Assembly (NCBI GenBank): GCA_947629585.1
Contig: CANREH010000001.1
Location: 1-64,000 of the forward strand
Reading direction: 5' to 3'
Length of the DNA: 64,000 nucleotides
Source: an uncultured Lachnospiraceae bacterium
GTDB taxonomy: Bacteria; Bacillota; Clostridia; Lachnospirales; Lachnospiraceae
The notes beneath the pieces were generated by a model. It did no database searches. It was not told the DNA's origin and saw only the letters and a list, made by a program, of their open reading frames with translations. This document shows positions 41,419-51,206 of the stretch, one piece after another; the stretch's first letter is position 1; every line of letters starts with the position of its first letter. The translations under genes and the position numbers were made by a program.

Positions 41419-43671
41419 ATGCTGACAAAAGAGCAAACCATCATTGAACTTGATTTCGCAGAGGAGATGAAGAATTCCTACCGCGATTACGCCATGAGCG
41501 TTATTATGGCGCGCGCCCTGCCGGATGTCCGGGACGGATTAAAGCCGGTGCAGCGCCGAATCCTTTATGCCATGAATGAGCTTGGCCTCGACCCGAAAAA
41601 GCCGCACAGAAAAAGCGCGCGTATTGTCGGCGACACAATGGGCAAGTACCATCCGCACGGGGACAGCTCTATCTATGACGCCCTGGTGCATATGACCGAG
41701 GATTACTCCCTCTCTATCCCGCTGGTGGACGGCCACGGCAATTTCGGCTCGATTGACGGCGACAGCGCGGCAGCCATGCGTTATACCGAGGCTCGTTTAT
41801 CCGAAGGCGCCATGACGCTCCTCAATAACCTCGACAAAGATCTGGTGGATTTTATCCCAAACTTCGACAACAGCGAAAAAGAGCCTGTGGTCCTGCCTGC
41901 CTCCCTGCCGAACCTCCTAATCAACGGAACTACCGGGATCGCCGTCGGAATGGCTACCAGCATCCCGCCCCACAACCCGGGAGAAGTCATTGACGGAGTC
42001 ATTGCCTTTATGGATGTCCCGAACATTTCCAACGAACAGCTCATGCTCTGCATTCCCGGCCCGGATTTCCCGACCGGCGGCATCATCACCAATCCGGACG
42101 ATATCGCAAATATTTACAGCACCGGGGAAGGGCGTTTAAAAATCCGCGCCAAATATGAGATTGAAAACAGCGACTACGGCAGGAAAAATATCGTTATCAC
42201 CGAAATTCCCTACACGATGGCAGGAAATAAGACCAAGCTTGTGGAAAGCTTAAGTGCCGTCATGAAGGACAAGGTTTTTGATGAAATCTATGATGTGCGG
42301 GACGAATCCTCCAAAGAAGGCATCCGCATTGTCGTAGAAGTCAAAAAAGACCGCGATATCCAGAATCTTTTAAACGGCTTATTTAAGAAAACACCGTTAG
42401 AAGATACCTTAACAGTCAATCTCCTTGCCGTTAAGGACAAGCAGCCGATTGTCTTTGACTTAAAATCCATGATCGCGGAATTCGTCACCTTCCAGGAAGA
42501 GCTTTATACGAAGGAATACCGGCATCTCCTGAAAAAAGCGGAAAGCAGGAAAGAAATCGTGGATGGCTTAATCCGTGCGACCGACGTTATCGATCTGATT
42601 ATTGAAATCCTCCGCGGCAGCAGCAGCACCTCACAGGCAAAAAACTGCCTGATCCACGGCAATACCGAAAACATCCGTTTTAAAAGCAGGGCTTCCGAAC
42701 AACAGGCTTCCTCCCTCGACTTCACAGAACGGCAGGCGGATGCCATCCTTTCCATGCCGCTCGGACGGCTGATTGGCCTGGAAATCCAGAAACTGCATGA
42801 AGAAGGGAAGGAATTATTAAAGTCCATTGACAACTGCCATAAAATTCTCGGGAACACGAAGGAGCTCCATAAAGTCATTAAGAAGCGTTTAAAAGAATTT
42901 AAAAAACAGTTTTCTGCGCCAAGACGCACACTGCTTACCAATATCGCCAACACGGACTATGTGGAAGAATTTAAAGAAGAAGATCTCATGATCCTGATTG
43001 ATAAGTTCGGTTACACGAAATGTATGGACAGCGCAAGCTGCGGGCGCATGAATGAGGAAAGCCTGAAAGAATTTGCCCATATCATCCCCCTTAAGAATAC
43101 AGATAAACTATGCCTGTTTACCGCAGAGGGAAATCTGTACCAGCTAAAGGCATCCTCCATCCCGCGCTGCCGCGCCAAAGACAAAGGGACGCTTCTCCAA
43201 AGCCTCTGTAAGCTCGGGCAGGAAGATATCCTTTTGTATACCAGCTTCTCCGCCCTGTTTGAAGCCCAGCTGCTCTTTACAACAAAACACGGATACATAA
43301 AACAGGTATCCGGAACAGAATTTGAAACGGTCCGCGCCGTGACTGCATCCACCAAACTTGAGCAGGAGGACAGAATCGCCGGCATTACCCTGCTGTCCGC
43401 TTCCGACGTACTGGAAAACAGCCATAAGGTTATCCTGATTACCAAAAAGGAAAAGACGCTTGGCTTCCCGCTTTCCGATGTTTCTGAAATGAAAAAGACT
43501 GGGCGCGGCGTCAAAGCTATGCAGCTAACGGACGGGGATGAGATCGAGCTTGCCCTCTGCATTCCGCCGGCACAGGAATCCTTTGTATTCCGGGAAAAAG
43601 AAATCCCTGCCAAAAAAATCAAAATGCGCCGACGCGGCGCAAAAGGGGAAAAGATAAACCTGTCAGTTTAG
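41419..43671 (+). CDS. parC: Topoisomerase IV subunit A (GyrA/ParC family)
   Basis: 750 residues. Catalytic Tyr122 in [11 protein letters not shown]; helix-turn-helix region with Ser83 and Asp87 (GDSSIYD), the residues whose change gives quinolone resistance, both in the sensitive state; [17 protein letters not shown]; coiled-coil dimer region; C-terminal beta-propeller-like repeats. No QRRGGKG GyrA box was seen, only TGRGVKAM, which supports ParC. AAAGGAG lies ahead of the ATG. It is separated from parE by 466 nt holding the toxin-like module and the inverted repeat. Confidence 0.87.
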   Translation: MLTKEQTIIELDFAEEMKNSYRDYAMSVIMARALPDVRDGLKPVQRRILYAMNELGLDPKKPHRKSARIVGDTMGKYHPHGDSSIYDALVHMTEDYSLSIPLVDGHGNFGSIDGDSAAAMRYTEARLSEGAMTLLNNLDKDLVDFIPNFDNSEKEPVVLPASLPNLLINGTTGIAVGMATSIPPHNPGEVIDGVIAFMDVPNISNEQLMLCIPGPDFPTGGIITNPDDIANIYSTGEGRLKIRAKYEIENSDYGRKNIVITEIPYTMAGNKTKLVESLSAVMKDKVFDEIYDVRDESSKEGIRIVVEVKKDRDIQNLLNGLFKKTPLEDTLTVNLLAVKDKQPIVFDLKSMIAEFVTFQEELYTKEYRHLLKKAESRKEIVDGLIRATDVIDLIIEILRGSSSTSQAKNCLIHGNTENIRFKSRASEQQASSLDFTERQADAILSMPLGRLIGLEIQKLHEEGKELLKSIDNCHKILGNTKELHKVIKKRLKEFKKQFSAPRRTLLTNIANTDYVEEFKEEDLMILIDKFGYTKCMDSASCGRMNEESLKEFAHIIPLKNTDKLCLFTAEGNLYQLKASSIPRCRAKDKGTLLQSLCKLGQEDILLYTSFSALFEAQLLFTTKHGYIKQVSGTEFETVRAVTASTKLEQEDRIAGITLLSASDVLENSHKVILITKKEKTLGFPLSDVSEMKKTGRGVKAMQLTDGDEIELALCIPPAQESFVFREKEIPAKKIKMRRRGAKGEKINLSV

Positions 43672-43734
43672 AAATTCCAGAAAAGATCCTCTTCAAAATC
43701 TGCCCGTGAAGATGTGCAGAGATTTAGAATAGAA

Positions 43735-43779
43735 CATGCCCTGTAACAGATTTTTTTCGAAAATCCATTACAGGGCATG
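43735..43779. terminator. long hairpin between parC and lysA
   Basis: Perfect 12-bp arms CATGCCCTGTAA and TTACAGGGCATG, with an inner ATTTT/AAAAT pairing. It lies between convergent genes and probably ends one or both transcripts, though no T tract follows. A second inverted repeat, GAATCTTG (43809-43816) and CAAGATTC (43846-43853), lies on the lysA side. Confidence 0.5.
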
Positions 43780-43877
43780 ACCTGAATCCAGCGCCAGGAT
43801 TCACAAACGAATCTTGAATTTTTTCCGAATCTCCACGCATCGTCGCAAGATTCTCTTATCAGAGAACAACCTGTTCC

Positions 43878-45149
43878 TTAATACTTGATATCCTTTAAAA
43901 TATCACAGAAATCAAAGGTTGCGAAGTAATCCTTTGGCGTCTCTGCCCTGCGGATTAACTGCGTGCTCCCATCTTCCTTTAACAGCACCTCCGCCGATCT
44001 TAATTTTCCATTATAGTTATAGCCCATAGCAAAACCATGCGCTCCGGTATCATGGATTACCAGGAAATCCCCCTTGTCAATTTTCGGCAGCATACGGTCA
44101 ATCGCAAACTTATCATTATTTTCACAAAGAGAACCTGTAATGTCGTATTTATGATCGCACGGCTCCCCTTCCTTCCCCATCACGGTAATGTGATGGTAAG
44201 CTCCATACATGGCAGGGCGCATCAGGTTGACCGCGCAGGCATCCACGCCAATATATTCCTTATGCGTGTGCTTCTCATGGATTGCCTTCGTGACAAGATG
44301 TCCATACGGAGCCAGCATAAACCGCCCCAGCTCGGTAAAGATGGCGACATTGCCCATGCCTGCAGGAACCAGAACCTCTTCATAGACCTTCCGCACGCTC
44401 TCGCCGATGACTTCAATATCATTCCCTTCCTGATCCGGCTTATAAGGGACGCCGACACCGCCGGATAAGTTGATAAACTGAATATCCGCGCCTGTCTTTT
44501 CCTTCAGCTCCACCGCCAGCTCAAACAAAATCCTGGCAAGTGTCGGATAATATTCATTGGTTACGGTATTGCTTGCAAGGAAAGAATGGATGCCAAAATG
44601 CTTCACGCCCTTTGCCTTTAAAATCTGATAGGCTTCTATAATCTGTTCATGGGTCATGCCGTACTTGGCATCCCCCGGATTGTCCATAATGCTCGTGCTG
44701 ATTTTAAACACGCCGCCCGGATTATAACGGCAGCATACCGTCTCCGGCAGCTTTCCGCACGCCTCCTCCAGCGCCTCGATATGGGTAATATCATCTAAAT
44801 TAATATAGGCATTGATTTCCTTTGCCTTCGCAAACTCCTCTAACGGCGTATCATTGGAGGAAAACATGACATCCCCCGGCTTGTTGAAGCCAAGCGCCTC
44901 GGACATCATCAGCTCTGTCATTGAGGAACAGTCCGTGCCGCAGCCTTCCTCCTGCAGAATCTTTAAAATAAACGGGTTTGGCGTCGCCTTCACCGCAAAA
45001 TATTCTTTAAAGCCCGGGTTCCAGGAAAACGCTTTCTTCAATTTCCTTGCATTCTCCCGAATCCCTTTTTCATCGTACAGATGGAACGGGGTCGGATAAC
45101 TCTTGTTCATCTCCTGTAACTGCTCCAGCGTAACAAATGGTTTTTTCAT
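43878..45149 (-). CDS. lysA: Diaminopimelate decarboxylase-like PLP enzyme
   Basis: 423 residues from ATG 45149 (AGGAGG 12 nt upstream; a GTG at 45185 overlapping the previous stop is less likely). Fold III decarboxylase: PLP lysine in EYFAVKATPNP (Lys54), Gly-rich phosphate loop NLSGGVGVPY, TELGRFMLAPYG, and the C-terminal CEN-D/HDTGAHGFAM elements that supply the active-site Cys and Asp across the dimer. It converts meso-diaminopimelate to lysine. It overlaps or closely follows the Panacea-domain gene. Confidence 0.88.
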   Translation of the reverse strand: MKKPFVTLEQLQEMNKSYPTPFHLYDEKGIRENARKLKKAFSWNPGFKEYFAVKATPNPFILKILQEEGCGTDCSSMTELMMSEALGFNKPGDVMFSSNDTPLEEFAKAKEINAYINLDDITHIEALEEACGKLPETVCCRYNPGGVFKISTSIMDNPGDAKYGMTHEQIIEAYQILKAKGVKHFGIHSFLASNTVTNEYYPTLARILFELAVELKEKTGADIQFINLSGGVGVPYKPDQEGNDIEVIGESVRKVYEEVLVPAGMGNVAIFTELGRFMLAPYGHLVTKAIHEKHTHKEYIGVDACAVNLMRPAMYGAYHHITVMGKEGEPCDHKYDITGSLCENNDKFAIDRMLPKIDKGDFLVIHDTGAHGFAMGYNYNGKLRSAEVLLKEDGSTQLIRRAETPKDYFATFDFCDILKDIKY

Positions 45150-45174
45150 AGTCACTTTTTCCTCCTGTTTATCA

Positions 45175-45945
45175 TTAAACTTCACTTTTTAAATCCATAA
45201 TCCATTTATCCGGATAGCGGTAAATATCCTCCGGTGTCTCAATGCCGTACCGGGAAGAAATTTCTTTAAAATATGCCTTCATCGTGTCATGGCTGATGAT
45301 CTTATTGTTCATCTTATCACGGGAAATTTTAAAAAACGTCTTTTCCCTGTTCATCATGGCAGAAAACATCCGGGTACCATACCAGCTAAACGCCTCAATC
45401 ACCCCGTCAATCACCCGCTCTTCTTTCTCCGTCAAAGATTTATCCCCTAAATCCAGCACCGACGGGACACGCACCGACATCCACCGGAACACTTCCAGGT
45501 AAGGATAGCCGTCATTGTTAATCTGGTAATCCTCTTTAAATAACGCAGTATCATTCAGTGCAAGGGAAAAACCCTGCACATAATACAAAAGCGCCTGTGC
45601 ATCGGTCGGGCTGATAAAGCCCTGATACCGGTTAATAATATACTGCACTACGACATTAATCTTCGTATCCAGAAGCTTTGCCACTACTGCCCTTTTACTC
45701 TTGCGGTAAGCCACGCCTGTCAGCTGTTCTTTGTTCTCTTCCAAAATCATATAATAATAAGAAGGATTCTCAAGAATCATCTGAAGCTTCCCGGCATATT
45801 CCTTCGTAGGAACATCCCCTTCCAAATAGCGGATAATCGTTGTTTCCCCCCACCCCAATAATTTAGACAATGGTTTCTTTCCAATGCGGTACTCATCAAG
45901 AATCCTGCGGATATCATCTACTGTCACCTGAGCTTCCATATTCAT
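45175..45945 (-). CDS. HTH plus Panacea (SocA/DUF4065-like) protein
   Basis: 256 residues. An N-terminal HTH (about 8-60, RIGKKPLSKLLGWGETTIIRYLEG) is followed by a Panacea/SocA-type domain (~90-210) recognised by KINVVVQYIINRYQGFISPTDAQALLYYVQGFSLAL cut here to its core LLYYVQGFSLAL and by FRWM. Panacea domains serve as antitoxins against many unrelated toxins or as adaptors. No toxin candidate adjoins: the next gene on the strand is lysA. It may be an orphan antitoxin or a regulator of lysA. The upstream 127 nt is AT-rich with direct ATCATTT repeats and no firm promoter. Confidence 0.72.
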   Translation of the reverse strand: MNMEAQVTVDDIRRILDEYRIGKKPLSKLLGWGETTIIRYLEGDVPTKEYAGKLQMILENPSYYYMILEENKEQLTGVAYRKSKRAVVAKLLDTKINVVVQYIINRYQGFISPTDAQALLYYVQGFSLALNDTALFKEDYQINNDGYPYLEVFRWMSVRVPSVLDLGDKSLTEKEERVIDGVIEAFSWYGTRMFSAMMNREKTFFKISRDKMNNKIISHDTMKAYFKEISSRYGIETPEDIYRYPDKWIMDLKSEV

Positions 45946-46072
45946 GCCAATCTCCTCCTTCGCAAACGGTGGCTAAATTCAAGACTCACTTCCATCTCCC
46001 ATCTGATATATATGTTATTATATAATATCATTTACACTATCATTTTTATTCTAATATATCCCATCTTTAAAA

Positions 46073-46897
46073 TCAAGTACATTTTAATAGATCATACAAC
46101 TCTTTTATTGTCCCGCAATAATATTCCGGCGGAAACTCTGTTGTTTTCAAATCCTCTTCCTTTGCTTCCCCGGTAAACACCGCCAGAGTATCCACCCCTG
46201 CGTTTAAGCCGCAGGCAATATCGGTATAAAGCCTGTCTCCAATCACAAGGATATCTTCTTTCCGGTATCCGTTCTCTTCCGCCGCCATCGTCACCATCAT
46301 GGGGTTCGGCTTTCCAAGATACTCCGGCTCGCGCCCTGCGGCGCAGGCAATCATGCCGCAGATAGCCCCGCAGTCCGGGATAAACCCGAAGGAAACCGGA
46401 CACGCCAAATCCCTGTTGGTCGCATAATATTTAACATCCTCTGCCGTCAGAAGCCTGCAGATATCCGTTACTTTCTGATAGGTCAGCTCACTGTCAAACC
46501 CGACTACGGCAGCTTTGATATTTCCGGGACCTTCTTCCGGCACCGTCTCCGTCACAGACAGCCCGAACGATTTCAATTCCCTGATAAACGACTTCGTTCC
46601 AAGCACATATAACAAATCCTGCTCATGATGTTCCTTTAAAAAATGCGCTGTCACATAGCCTGCCGTCAGAAAATTAGAGCGGTCCACCTTAAGCCCCATC
46701 TTCGTATATTTTTCCACATAATCCTCAATTCCTTTCGTGGAATTATTGGTAATAAACACATATTTTCCGCCGCGCTTTTTGACAAGATTTAAAAAATCCA
46801 AAGCCCCGTCAATCCAGTCTGCATCCAGTGATACCGTACCATCAATATCCAGAAGGAACAGCTTTTTTGATTTAAGCGCATCATTAATATACTGCAT
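46073..46897 (-). CDS. HAD-IIA family phosphatase (NagD/PGP-like)
   Basis: 274 residues. Motif I LFLLDIDGTV with Asp17 and Asp19, motif II FITNNST, the large C2 cap, Lys in LGKPNPMMVTMA and motif IV ILVIGDRLYTDIACG. It probably dephosphorylates small sugar or glycol phosphates; the true substrate is not visible. No strong partner genes. Confidence 0.88.
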   Translation of the reverse strand: MQYINDALKSKKLFLLDIDGTVSLDADWIDGALDFLNLVKKRGGKYVFITNNSTKGIEDYVEKYTKMGLKVDRSNFLTAGYVTAHFLKEHHEQDLLYVLGTKSFIRELKSFGLSVTETVPEEGPGNIKAAVVGFDSELTYQKVTDICRLLTAEDVKYYATNRDLACPVSFGFIPDCGAICGMIACAAGREPEYLGKPNPMMVTMAAEENGYRKEDILVIGDRLYTDIACGLNAGVDTLAVFTGEAKEEDLKTTEFPPEYYCGTIKELYDLLKCT

Positions 46898-46984
46898 TTC
46901 CTGCCACCTTTCGATTACGGCAAAATCGGAAGCCCAAAATCCCGTGATTCTGCACTCCCGATCCCATTCCTATTTTCCTATAAA

Positions 46985-47001
46985 AGCCCCGCCAGGCGGC
47001 T
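46985..47001 (-). terminator. terminator after tagD
   Basis: Minus strand: AGCCgCC, TGGC loop, GG-GGCT then TTTTAT, immediately downstream of the tagD stop. It would end the HPr-leuA-export-tagD transcript. Confidence 0.55.
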
Positions 47002-47002
47002 G

Positions 47003-47413
47003 TTATTCCCCATCCTTTTTCTTTCCTCTAAGGTTTAAATCTTCCTTGATCTTCGTAGTAGAGATCCCTTCCGTCCTCGGCAGATACACCACCTCACAGT
47101 AGTCCTTAAGGAAGTCAAACTTTCCTTTCCAGTCGTCTCCCATCACAAAGACATCGACCTGATTGTTGACAACATCGTCAATCTTCTGTTCCCAGGTATA
47201 TTCCGGCAATACTTCATCCACATATTTAATCGCCTCTAAAATCTTTTTCCGATCCTCAAAGCTGTAATACGCCTTTTTATTTTTGATGGCGTTAAATTCA
47301 TCCGAAGAAACCACCACGATCAGATAATCCCCCAGCTCTTTGGCACGGCGCAAAAGATTAATATGCCCTACATGGAGGAGATCATAGGTTCCATAAGTAA
47401 TTACTTTTTTCAT
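47003..47413 (-). CDS. tagD: Glycerol-3-phosphate cytidylyltransferase
   Basis: 136 residues. Nucleotidyltransferase HIGH-type motif HVGHINLLRRAKELGD, the DDWKGKFDFL segment and RTEGISTTKIKE. It makes CDP-glycerol for teichoic acid-like polymers. The length matches TagD. The two genes upstream encode a polymer exporter, so the set forms a wall-glycan unit, although no TagB/F polymerase is present here. Confidence 0.9.
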   Translation of the reverse strand: MKKVITYGTYDLLHVGHINLLRRAKELGDYLIVVVSSDEFNAIKNKKAYYSFEDRKKILEAIKYVDEVLPEYTWEQKIDDVVNNQVDVFVMGDDWKGKFDFLKDYCEVVYLPRTEGISTTKIKEDLNLRGKKKDGE

Positions 47414-47444
47414 TTTTCATTTCCTTTCTTCCTGATTTCTGTAT

Positions 47445-48200
47445 TTATTCTTCCTCATCAATTTCCAGTTTCTGCTGATAAATGTCAATCACCGTATCTG
47501 TATCTCCGTCTGCCACAATTTCCCCATTTTCCAGCAGAACAGCACGGTTACAAACCTTCCGCACCTGCTCAATCGAATGAGAAACGAATAAAACCGTAAT
47601 CCCTTTGTCAAACATCCTTTTCAGCTTACGGATACACTTCCTGCGGAACCTTGCGTCGCCCACGGCAAGCACCTCGTCCAGAATCAGGATATCCGGCTCC
47701 ATAATCGTAGCGATGGCAAACCCAAGCCTCGCCCTCATGCCGGAAGAATAATTTTTAATCGGAATATCCATAAAACGCTTCAAACGGGCAAACCGGACAA
47801 TCTCATCATATTTTTCATCAATCAGCGCTTTGGAATACCCCAGCATCGCCCCGTAAAGATAAATATTCTCGCTGCCGGTATACTGCTTGTCAAACCCGGC
47901 GCCAAGCTCCAGCAGGGGGACCAGATCGCCCTGGTGCTCCACGGTCCCCTCAGTCGGGCTCATGACGCCGGCAATAATTTTCAGCAGCGTGCTCTTCCCT
48001 GCGCCGTTCAGTCCCAGAATGCCGACGCGCTCTCCTTTTTTGATGGAAAGATTGATTCCCTTTAACGCATGAAACGTCTCATACTGCACTTTTCCCTGGA
48101 GGCGCTTAATCACAAACTCCTTAAAATTGTCAATCTTTTCTGCGCTCAGGTTAAACGTCATGGAAACATTCTCTACCTTAACCGCAACATCCTTTTCCAT
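47445..48200 (-). CDS. Polysaccharide/teichoic acid exporter ATPase (TagH/RfbE-like)
   Basis: 251 residues. Walker A GLNGAGKSTLL, Q-loop region LLELGAGFDKQYTG, signature YSSGMRARLGFA and Walker B ILILDEVLAVGD, all typical of the wall-polymer/O-antigen exporter branch (DEVLAVGD). It ends without the long C-terminal carbohydrate-binding domain found in some members. Partner of the adjacent permease, 15 nt upstream. Confidence 0.9.
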   Translation of the reverse strand: MEKDVAVKVENVSMTFNLSAEKIDNFKEFVIKRLQGKVQYETFHALKGINLSIKKGERVGILGLNGAGKSTLLKIIAGVMSPTEGTVEHQGDLVPLLELGAGFDKQYTGSENIYLYGAMLGYSKALIDEKYDEIVRFARLKRFMDIPIKNYSSGMRARLGFAIATIMEPDILILDEVLAVGDARFRRKCIRKLKRMFDKGITVLFVSHSIEQVRKVCNRAVLLENGEIVADGDTDTVIDIYQQKLEIDEEE

Positions 48201-48215
48201 ACAGATCTCCCATTC

Positions 48216-49001
48216 CTACACATAGAAAATAAACTTATCCTGGTTCTTCTGGAAAACATAAATCCCCACAAAGAACAGCGCAAAACTAAACGCTGCCGTA
48301 ATCCCCAGCGTCTGCCATGCAAACGGCTCCACAGAGGACGGGATAATGCTCTGGCGGAACAAAAGAATCACCATATAAACCGGGTTAAGCCTTAAGACCC
48401 AGCCGTACCCATGCTTTATTACCAGAGACACATCATAGAAAATCGCACAGGTATACATAATCAGGGTCAGCGCGACATTCCACAGATACTGCATGTCCCG
48501 GAAAAAGACCTCTAACGTCGCCAGAATCAGCCCAATCCCCGTTGACATGAAAAAAATCAACAGAATCGGCACAATGCTGAACAATGCCATCAAAGATACC
48601 GGCGCCTGCAGGGCAACAGCAACCCCTACCAGCACAATCAAAGACAGCAGGAAAAAAATAAAATTAGAAAAAATCGTCGTCAGGGGATAAATCACCTTCG
48701 GAACATTGACCTTCCTTAACATCGCTGAATTGGTCTGGATTGCCTTCATCGCCGATTTTGTCGCACCGGAAAAAAAGCTGTAAATCAATTTTCCCGTCAG
48801 GACATAAAGCGGAAACAGGCGATCGCTTTTTCCCTTTAACTGTGAAAACACAAAACACAATACAATCATTGTCAGCAGCGGCTCTAACAGGGTCCAGATA
48901 TAACCCATATAAGAACGCCTGTATTTGAGCCGGATATCCCTTGTCACAAGCTGCTGTATCAGAAAGTGGTATTTTTTTGCATTTTTTATAACTGACTGCA
49001 T
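48216..49001 (-). CDS. ABC-2 type polysaccharide exporter permease (TagG-like)
   Basis: 261 residues with six helices and the N-terminal RDIRLKYRRSYMGYIWTLLEPLL signature cut here to KYRRSYMGYIWTLLEPLL, characteristic of TagG/RfbA permeases. It moves lipid-linked polymer across the membrane with the ATPase encoded next. Confidence 0.9.
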   Translation of the reverse strand: MQSVIKNAKKYHFLIQQLVTRDIRLKYRRSYMGYIWTLLEPLLTMIVLCFVFSQLKGKSDRLFPLYVLTGKLIYSFFSGATKSAMKAIQTNSAMLRKVNVPKVIYPLTTIFSNFIFFLLSLIVLVGVAVALQAPVSLMALFSIVPILLIFFMSTGIGLILATLEVFFRDMQYLWNVALTLIMYTCAIFYDVSLVIKHGYGWVLRLNPVYMVILLFRQSIIPSSVEPFAWQTLGITAAFSFALFFVGIYVFQKNQDKFIFYV

Positions 49002-49025
49002 ACGAATCCCTTTCTTGCCTAACTA

Positions 49026-50699
49026 TTACTCATCCTCCCGGAGGCGGTTAATCGCGCTGAAAATCGCGCGGACAGAAGCCCTGGTAATATTGGAGCTGAT
49101 ACCGACGCCATAGGTCGCTTCGTTGGTATCCTCATTTAACAAATGGATATATGCCGCTGCCTGCGCATTAGATCCTATGCTTAAGGCATGTTCGGTATAG
49201 TCCAGCACCTTAATCTTGACGCCCAGCGTCTCCTGGAAGCCTCTCTGGACAGCATCAATCGGTCCGTTCCCGACCACTTCAAAATGTTTTTCCTCACCGT
49301 GATCCGTATAGGTCAGGTTGACCTTTGTATCAAAGTTGTCGTCCGTATCCGTGAGATCCTCTACCTTGCATTTCCGGAAATGCAGCGGCTCCTTCTTTTC
49401 CAGATAATGCTCGCGGAACTGCTCCATAATCGTCTCCGGCGCAACCTCGCCCTGACGTTCCGCAATCTTCTGGATAATATCCGCAAATTCCTTGTGCATA
49501 CCCTTTGGCAGCTTAAAGCCATAGTATGTATCCATAACAAAGGCAACGCCGCCCTTCCCGGACTGGCTGTTAATGCGGACAATCGGCTCATATTTCCTGC
49601 CCAGATCGGACGGATCAATCGGCAGGTACGGAACCTCCCAATGCTCCAAGCCTCTCTCTTTCAGAGCCTGGATGCCCTTATTGATGGCATCCTGATGGGA
49701 ACCGGAAAAAGCGGTAAATACTAACTTCCCGGCATACGGATGCCTTGCGCCGATCGGCATTTTATTGCAACGCTCATACATCTCAATAATCTCATTGACA
49801 TTTTCAATATTAAGCTCCGGGTTCATCCCCTGAGAAAACATATTATAGGCAATATTGAGCAGATCCACGTTTCCGGTGCGCTCCCCGTTTCCAAACAGGG
49901 TGCCTTCAATACGGTCAGCGCCCGCAAGCAGCGCAAGCTCCGCAGCCGCAACCGCCGTGCCGCGGTCATTGTGCGGATGGACGCTTAAAATTACCCGCTC
50001 CCTGTCCTTAAAATGGCGGCACATCCACTCAATCTGATCGGCATAGACATTCGGCGTCGTCATCTCCACCGTGGAAGGCAGGTTGATAATCACCTTTTTA
50101 TCCTTAGAAGCCCCCCAGGTATCCATGACATCCTCGCAGACCTCCAGCGCATAGTCAAGCTCCGTCCCGGTAAAGCTCTCCGGAGAATACTCCAAAATCA
50201 CTTCCCCGTCATAATTTTTCATATACTTCTTTACCATATTCGTGCCGTCAATCGCAATCTGCTTTACCTCATCCTTACTCATATGAAAGACAACATCCCT
50301 CTGGAGCGTGGAGGTGGAATTATAGATATGGACAATCGCCCGCTTAATTCCCTGGATCGACTCAAAGGTACGCTTAATCAAATGCTCCCTGCACTGTGTC
50401 AGAACCTGCACCGTCACATCGTCCGGAATCATCTTCCGATCCACTAACTGGCGGAGAAAATCAAATTCAATCTGGGAAGCCGAAGGGAAGCCAATCTCAA
50501 TCTCCTTAAACCCAAGCTTTATCAGCTCATTGAAAAACTGGATCTTCTCTTCCACCACCATCGGCTCAATCAAAGCCTGGTTTCCGTCACGCAAATCGAC
50601 GCTGCACCAGATCGGCGCTTTCTTAATCTCTTTATTCGGCCACTCTCTTTCCGGATAATCCACCACCGGAACTCTTTTATATCTCTGATAATTTAACAT
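49026..50699 (-). CDS. leuA: 2-isopropylmalate synthase
   Basis: 557 residues from ATG 50699, preceded by GGAAAGGAAAG; the frame is open to 50801 but would overlap the HPr gene. DRE-TIM motif SVDLRDGNQAL, HPHNDRGTAVAAAELALLAGA and GNGERTGNVDL for metal and acetyl-CoA, and the C-terminal leucine-binding domain (EALSIGS-like tail). First committed step of leucine synthesis. Its place between HPr and the wall-polymer exporter, away from leuBCD, is unusual. Confidence 0.93.
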   Translation of the reverse strand: MLNYQRYKRVPVVDYPEREWPNKEIKKAPIWCSVDLRDGNQALIEPMVVEEKIQFFNELIKLGFKEIEIGFPSASQIEFDFLRQLVDRKMIPDDVTVQVLTQCREHLIKRTFESIQGIKRAIVHIYNSTSTLQRDVVFHMSKDEVKQIAIDGTNMVKKYMKNYDGEVILEYSPESFTGTELDYALEVCEDVMDTWGASKDKKVIINLPSTVEMTTPNVYADQIEWMCRHFKDRERVILSVHPHNDRGTAVAAAELALLAGADRIEGTLFGNGERTGNVDLLNIAYNMFSQGMNPELNIENVNEIIEMYERCNKMPIGARHPYAGKLVFTAFSGSHQDAINKGIQALKERGLEHWEVPYLPIDPSDLGRKYEPIVRINSQSGKGGVAFVMDTYYGFKLPKGMHKEFADIIQKIAERQGEVAPETIMEQFREHYLEKKEPLHFRKCKVEDLTDTDDNFDTKVNLTYTDHGEEKHFEVVGNGPIDAVQRGFQETLGVKIKVLDYTEHALSIGSNAQAAAYIHLLNEDTNEATYGVGISSNITRASVRAIFSAINRLREDE

Positions 50700-50790
50700 A
50701 CTTTCTTTCCTTTCCGACTCCTGATATCTGTCTCTGATTATTTCCGTGGTTCCTTCCGCGTAACATTTTCCCATTATAGCACCCTGTTTT

Positions 50791-51087
50791 TTATTTTGCA
50801 ATCCCTTCTTCCAGCGGGATTACGGATTCTCCCAGGCCGCCGAGGATCAGGGCTTTCAAATTTTTGAGGGCAAGCTCCTCATCTTCCCCGTCACATTCCA
50901 GCGTGATCTCATTTCCATACTTGACCTGCGCGGCAAGCACGCTTAACACGCTTTTCGCATTATACTTCCCGCTCGGCTTGCAGATATTGATTTTGCATTT
51001 ATACTCCAAAGCTGCCGAGCATAAATGCTTTGCCGGCCTCATATGCAGCCCCACCCGGTTTAAAATCACTAAATTTGCGCTTACCAT
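50791..51087 (-). CDS. HPr-family phosphocarrier
   Basis: 98 residues. Phospho-acceptor His in GLHMRPAKHL (Met replaces the common Ala), regulatory Ser in NAKSVLSVLA, and the usual C-terminal GLGE. It could carry phosphate for PTS sugar uptake or act in carbon control like Crh. No EI gene adjoins. A structured leader lies just upstream. Confidence 0.85.
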   Translation of the reverse strand: MVSANLVILNRVGLHMRPAKHLCSAALEYKCKINICKPSGKYNAKSVLSVLAAQVKYGNEITLECDGEDEELALKNLKALILGGLGESVIPLEEGIAK

Positions 51088-51114
51088 AACAATTCCCCCT
51101 TACTTTCACCTTCT

Positions 51115-51176
51115 GCAAAGGGCTGCCGATAAGCGCAGCTCTCACGGAGAACTGCACCAGGTCCCAGCGCCTTTGC
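51115..51176 (-). other. structured leader RNA of the HPr-like gene
   Basis: Three nested stems: GCAAAGG (51176-51170) with CCTTTGC (51121-51115); GCTG with CAGC; and a 9-bp hairpin GCAGTTCTC/GAGAGCTGC (51155-51147, 51143-51135). It ends 27 nt before the HPr start codon. No T tract on the minus strand follows, so it is more likely a regulatory or stabilising leader, or a weak terminator for cdaR. No known riboswitch class was recognised. Confidence 0.5.
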
Positions 51177-51206
51177 TGAGATTTTTATTCTATTTTATGC
51201 TATTCT

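Noticed and set aside
38991..43671. Calling the topoisomerase pair gyrB-gyrA
   Set aside because: No dnaA/recF context and no GyrA box; topoisomerase IV fits better, though only a genome-wide count of the pairs would settle it.
50700..50790. T-box or leucine attenuator before leuA
   Set aside because: The gap is under 100 nt, with no specifier stem, T-box sequence or terminator/antiterminator pair visible.
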